From positions 1-6,176 of the forward strand of contig JAIENF010000254.1 in the NCBI GenBank assembly GCA_019751575.1: DNA of 6,176 bases. Direction: 5' to 3'. The translations under genes and the position numbers were made by a program. Source of the stretch: Burkholderiales bacterium (GTDB lineage: Bacteria > Pseudomonadota > Gammaproteobacteria > Burkholderiales > CAIKXV01). Position 1 is the stretch's first letter. Each line of letters begins with the position of its first letter. Shown here in pieces: positions 5,077 to 6,176 of this stretch. Below the pieces are notes generated by a model. It had not been told where the DNA came from, searched no databases, and was given only the letters and a program-made list of their open reading frames with translations.

Positions 5077-6176
5077 TCACCGCGACAGCAGTTCCACGTA
5101 CGCCTGATAGCTGTAGATCCGGTTCTTCTTCTGCCCGGTGACCTCGACCAGGATGCCCAGCGTCTCCAGCAGACGTACGGCGGCGCCGGCGGTCGGGAAC
5201 GTGGTTTCCAGCCGCTGGCGGACGCGCTCGACGCTGAAGCGCGGCATCATCGGCAGGCATTCGAACAGCCGATAGCTGATCGGCCCCGCCCCGGTGGAAG
5301 CCAGCAACCGCCTGCGGTCGGTCGCGATGAGGCTGGCGACCTCGATGATGCTGCGCTCGGCATCGGCGGACGCCACGGCCACGCCTTCGAGGAAGAAGGA
5401 AACCCAGCCCTCCCAGTCGCCTTCGCCCCGGATGGCCGACAGACGCCGGTAGTACTCGACCTGGTGCTGCTTGAGGTAGCCGCTCAGGTAGATCAGCGGC
5501 TCGGCCAGCAGCCCCCAGTGCTCCATCAGTGCAGCGATCAGCAGTCGCCCGATGCGCCCGTTGCCATCGAGGAAGGGATGGATGGTTTCGAACTGGGCGT
5601 GGACGAGCGCGATCCTGACCAGTGGTGGCAGCGTGGGGTCGGGCGCGTGGATGAAGCGCTCGAGGCCCTGCAGCAGGTCGGGCACGTCCTGCGGCGGGGG
5701 CGGGACGAAGGCTGCGTTGCCGGGGCGCGTGCCGCCGATCCAGTTCTGCGACCGGCGCAGTTCGCCGGGCTGCTTTCCGGCGCCGCGCACCCCGGCGAGC
5801 AGCAGCCGATGTGCCTCGCACAGCAGGCGAACGCTGACCGGCAGGCCCTGCGGGTCGCGAAGCTGCCCCTGCACCCAGCGGAATGCACCGACGTAGTTCG
5901 TGACCTCCTCGACGTCGTCGGTGTTGGCGACTTGCAGGCCGGCTTCCTCATCGAACAGGTCCGTCAGCGTGGCCTGCGTTCCCTCGATCTGCGACGTCAG
6001 CAGGGCCTCCCTGCGGATCGCGCTGTAGAGCAGCCACTCGACGGATGGCACGAGACCGGACACCCCGGCCAGGCGCGCCAGTGCCAGTTCGGCCGTCCGG
6101 TTCAGGTCGAAGAAGGCGGCTTTCGCCAGCGGCGGATCAGCCGGGGGCAGCGGCCACGGCACGAAGGCGCGGACCG
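5077..6176 (-). CDS. Fic-domain protein (class II, probable AMP transferase), 5' end outside the window
   Basis: Fic proteins transfer AMP or another nucleotide part to hydroxyl groups of target proteins. Residues are numbered here from the GTG at 6162. The N-terminal Fic_N segment holds the class II inhibitory motif TSQIEG (56-61; E60 blocks the ATP gamma-phosphate site). Flap residues are at NAAFVPPPPQDVPDLL (149-164). The catalytic motif HPFLDGNGRIGR (195-206) is intact: H195 base, D199 metal ligand, R203 and R206 phosphate contacts. A C-terminal winged helix (about 305-360: FSVERVRQRLETTFPTAGAA, then LLETLGILVEVTG, RIYSY) is typical of the long stand-alone Fic proteins of about 370 residues. 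The frame stays open to the right edge, adding VRAF before VPWPLPP; the resulting RAFVPWPLPP matches the conserved start region of relatives, so the true start lies beyond 6176. It should be self-inhibited until triggered. No adjacent FicA-type antitoxin is expected, as the inhibitor is built in. Confidence 0.95.
   Translation of the reverse strand, partial: VRAFVPWPLPPADPPLAKAAFFDLNRTAELALARLAGVSGLVPSVEWLLYSAIRREALLTSQIEGTQATLTDLFDEEAGLQVANTDDVEEVTNYVGAFRWVQGQLRDPQGLPVSVRLLCEAHRLLLAGVRGAGKQPGELRRSQNWIGGTRPGNAAFVPPPPQDVPDLLQGLERFIHAPDPTLPPLVRIALVHAQFETIHPFLDGNGRIGRLLIAALMEHWGLLAEPLIYLSGYLKQHQVEYYRRLSAIRGEGDWEGWVSFFLEGVAVASADAERSIIEVASLIATDRRRLLASTGAGPISYRLFECLPMMPRFSVERVRQRLETTFPTAGAAVRLLETLGILVEVTGQKKNRIYSYQAYVELLSR

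Noticed and set aside
4049..5821. 590-codon open frame on the minus strand across the second Bug gene and the Fic gene
   Set aside because: It is Arg/Ala-rich shadow sequence antisense to the Bug gene and out of frame with Fic; both of those carry clear family motifs.
1..6176. CRISPR array, tRNA, rRNA, insertion sequence or integrase
   Set aside because: No spaced direct repeats, no cloverleaf-like sequence, no transposase or integrase motifs were found on either strand by eye.

Overview
The window is GC-rich and tightly packed, with GC-ending codons and short intergenic gaps. It looks like chromosomal DNA from a betaproteobacterium, most likely Burkholderiales. The main support is two separate periplasmic solute-binding proteins of the Bug (TctC-like) family, which is strongly expanded in that order. 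The organism cannot be fixed more closely from the sequence alone.

Layout: (1) 1-548, minus strand: 5' part of a Bug receptor gene with a clear signal peptide, broken by a one-base frameshift in a run of seven C (coding strand) about 40 codons in, and running off the left edge. (2) 650-1087, minus: a small membrane-anchored protein with a thioredoxin-like layout but no cysteine at all, followed by a terminator-like hairpin. (3) 1200-2183, minus: a DeoR/HTH_11-WYL-WCX transcriptional regulator. (4) 2328-3716, plus: a cytosolic von Willebrand factor A (vWA) protein with an intact MIDAS metal site, divergent from the WYL gene across about 144 bp that hold two inverted repeats. (5) 3722-3895, minus: a Phd/YefM-type antitoxin that lacks the usual C-terminal toxin-binding part and has no toxin beside it; its stop lies 5 bases from the vWA stop. 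(6) 3974-4987, plus: a second, intact Bug receptor. (7) 5077 to the right edge, minus: a class II Fic-domain protein with intact catalytic motif and inhibitory helix; its true start is probably outside the window.

How the parts may work together: the WYL regulator and the vWA gene form a natural regulator/target pair, with candidate operators between them. WYL regulators often control phage-defence and stress loci and vWA proteins often act with partner ATPases or enzymes, but no partner is visible, so a defence role is inference only. The truncated antitoxin and the Fic protein add two toxin-antitoxin-like or post-translational-modification elements, which gives the stretch 1200-6176 a mildly accessory character between otherwise ordinary transporter genes. 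No RNA gene, insertion sequence, CRISPR array or origin was seen. No stretch over 300 bases lacks a gene.
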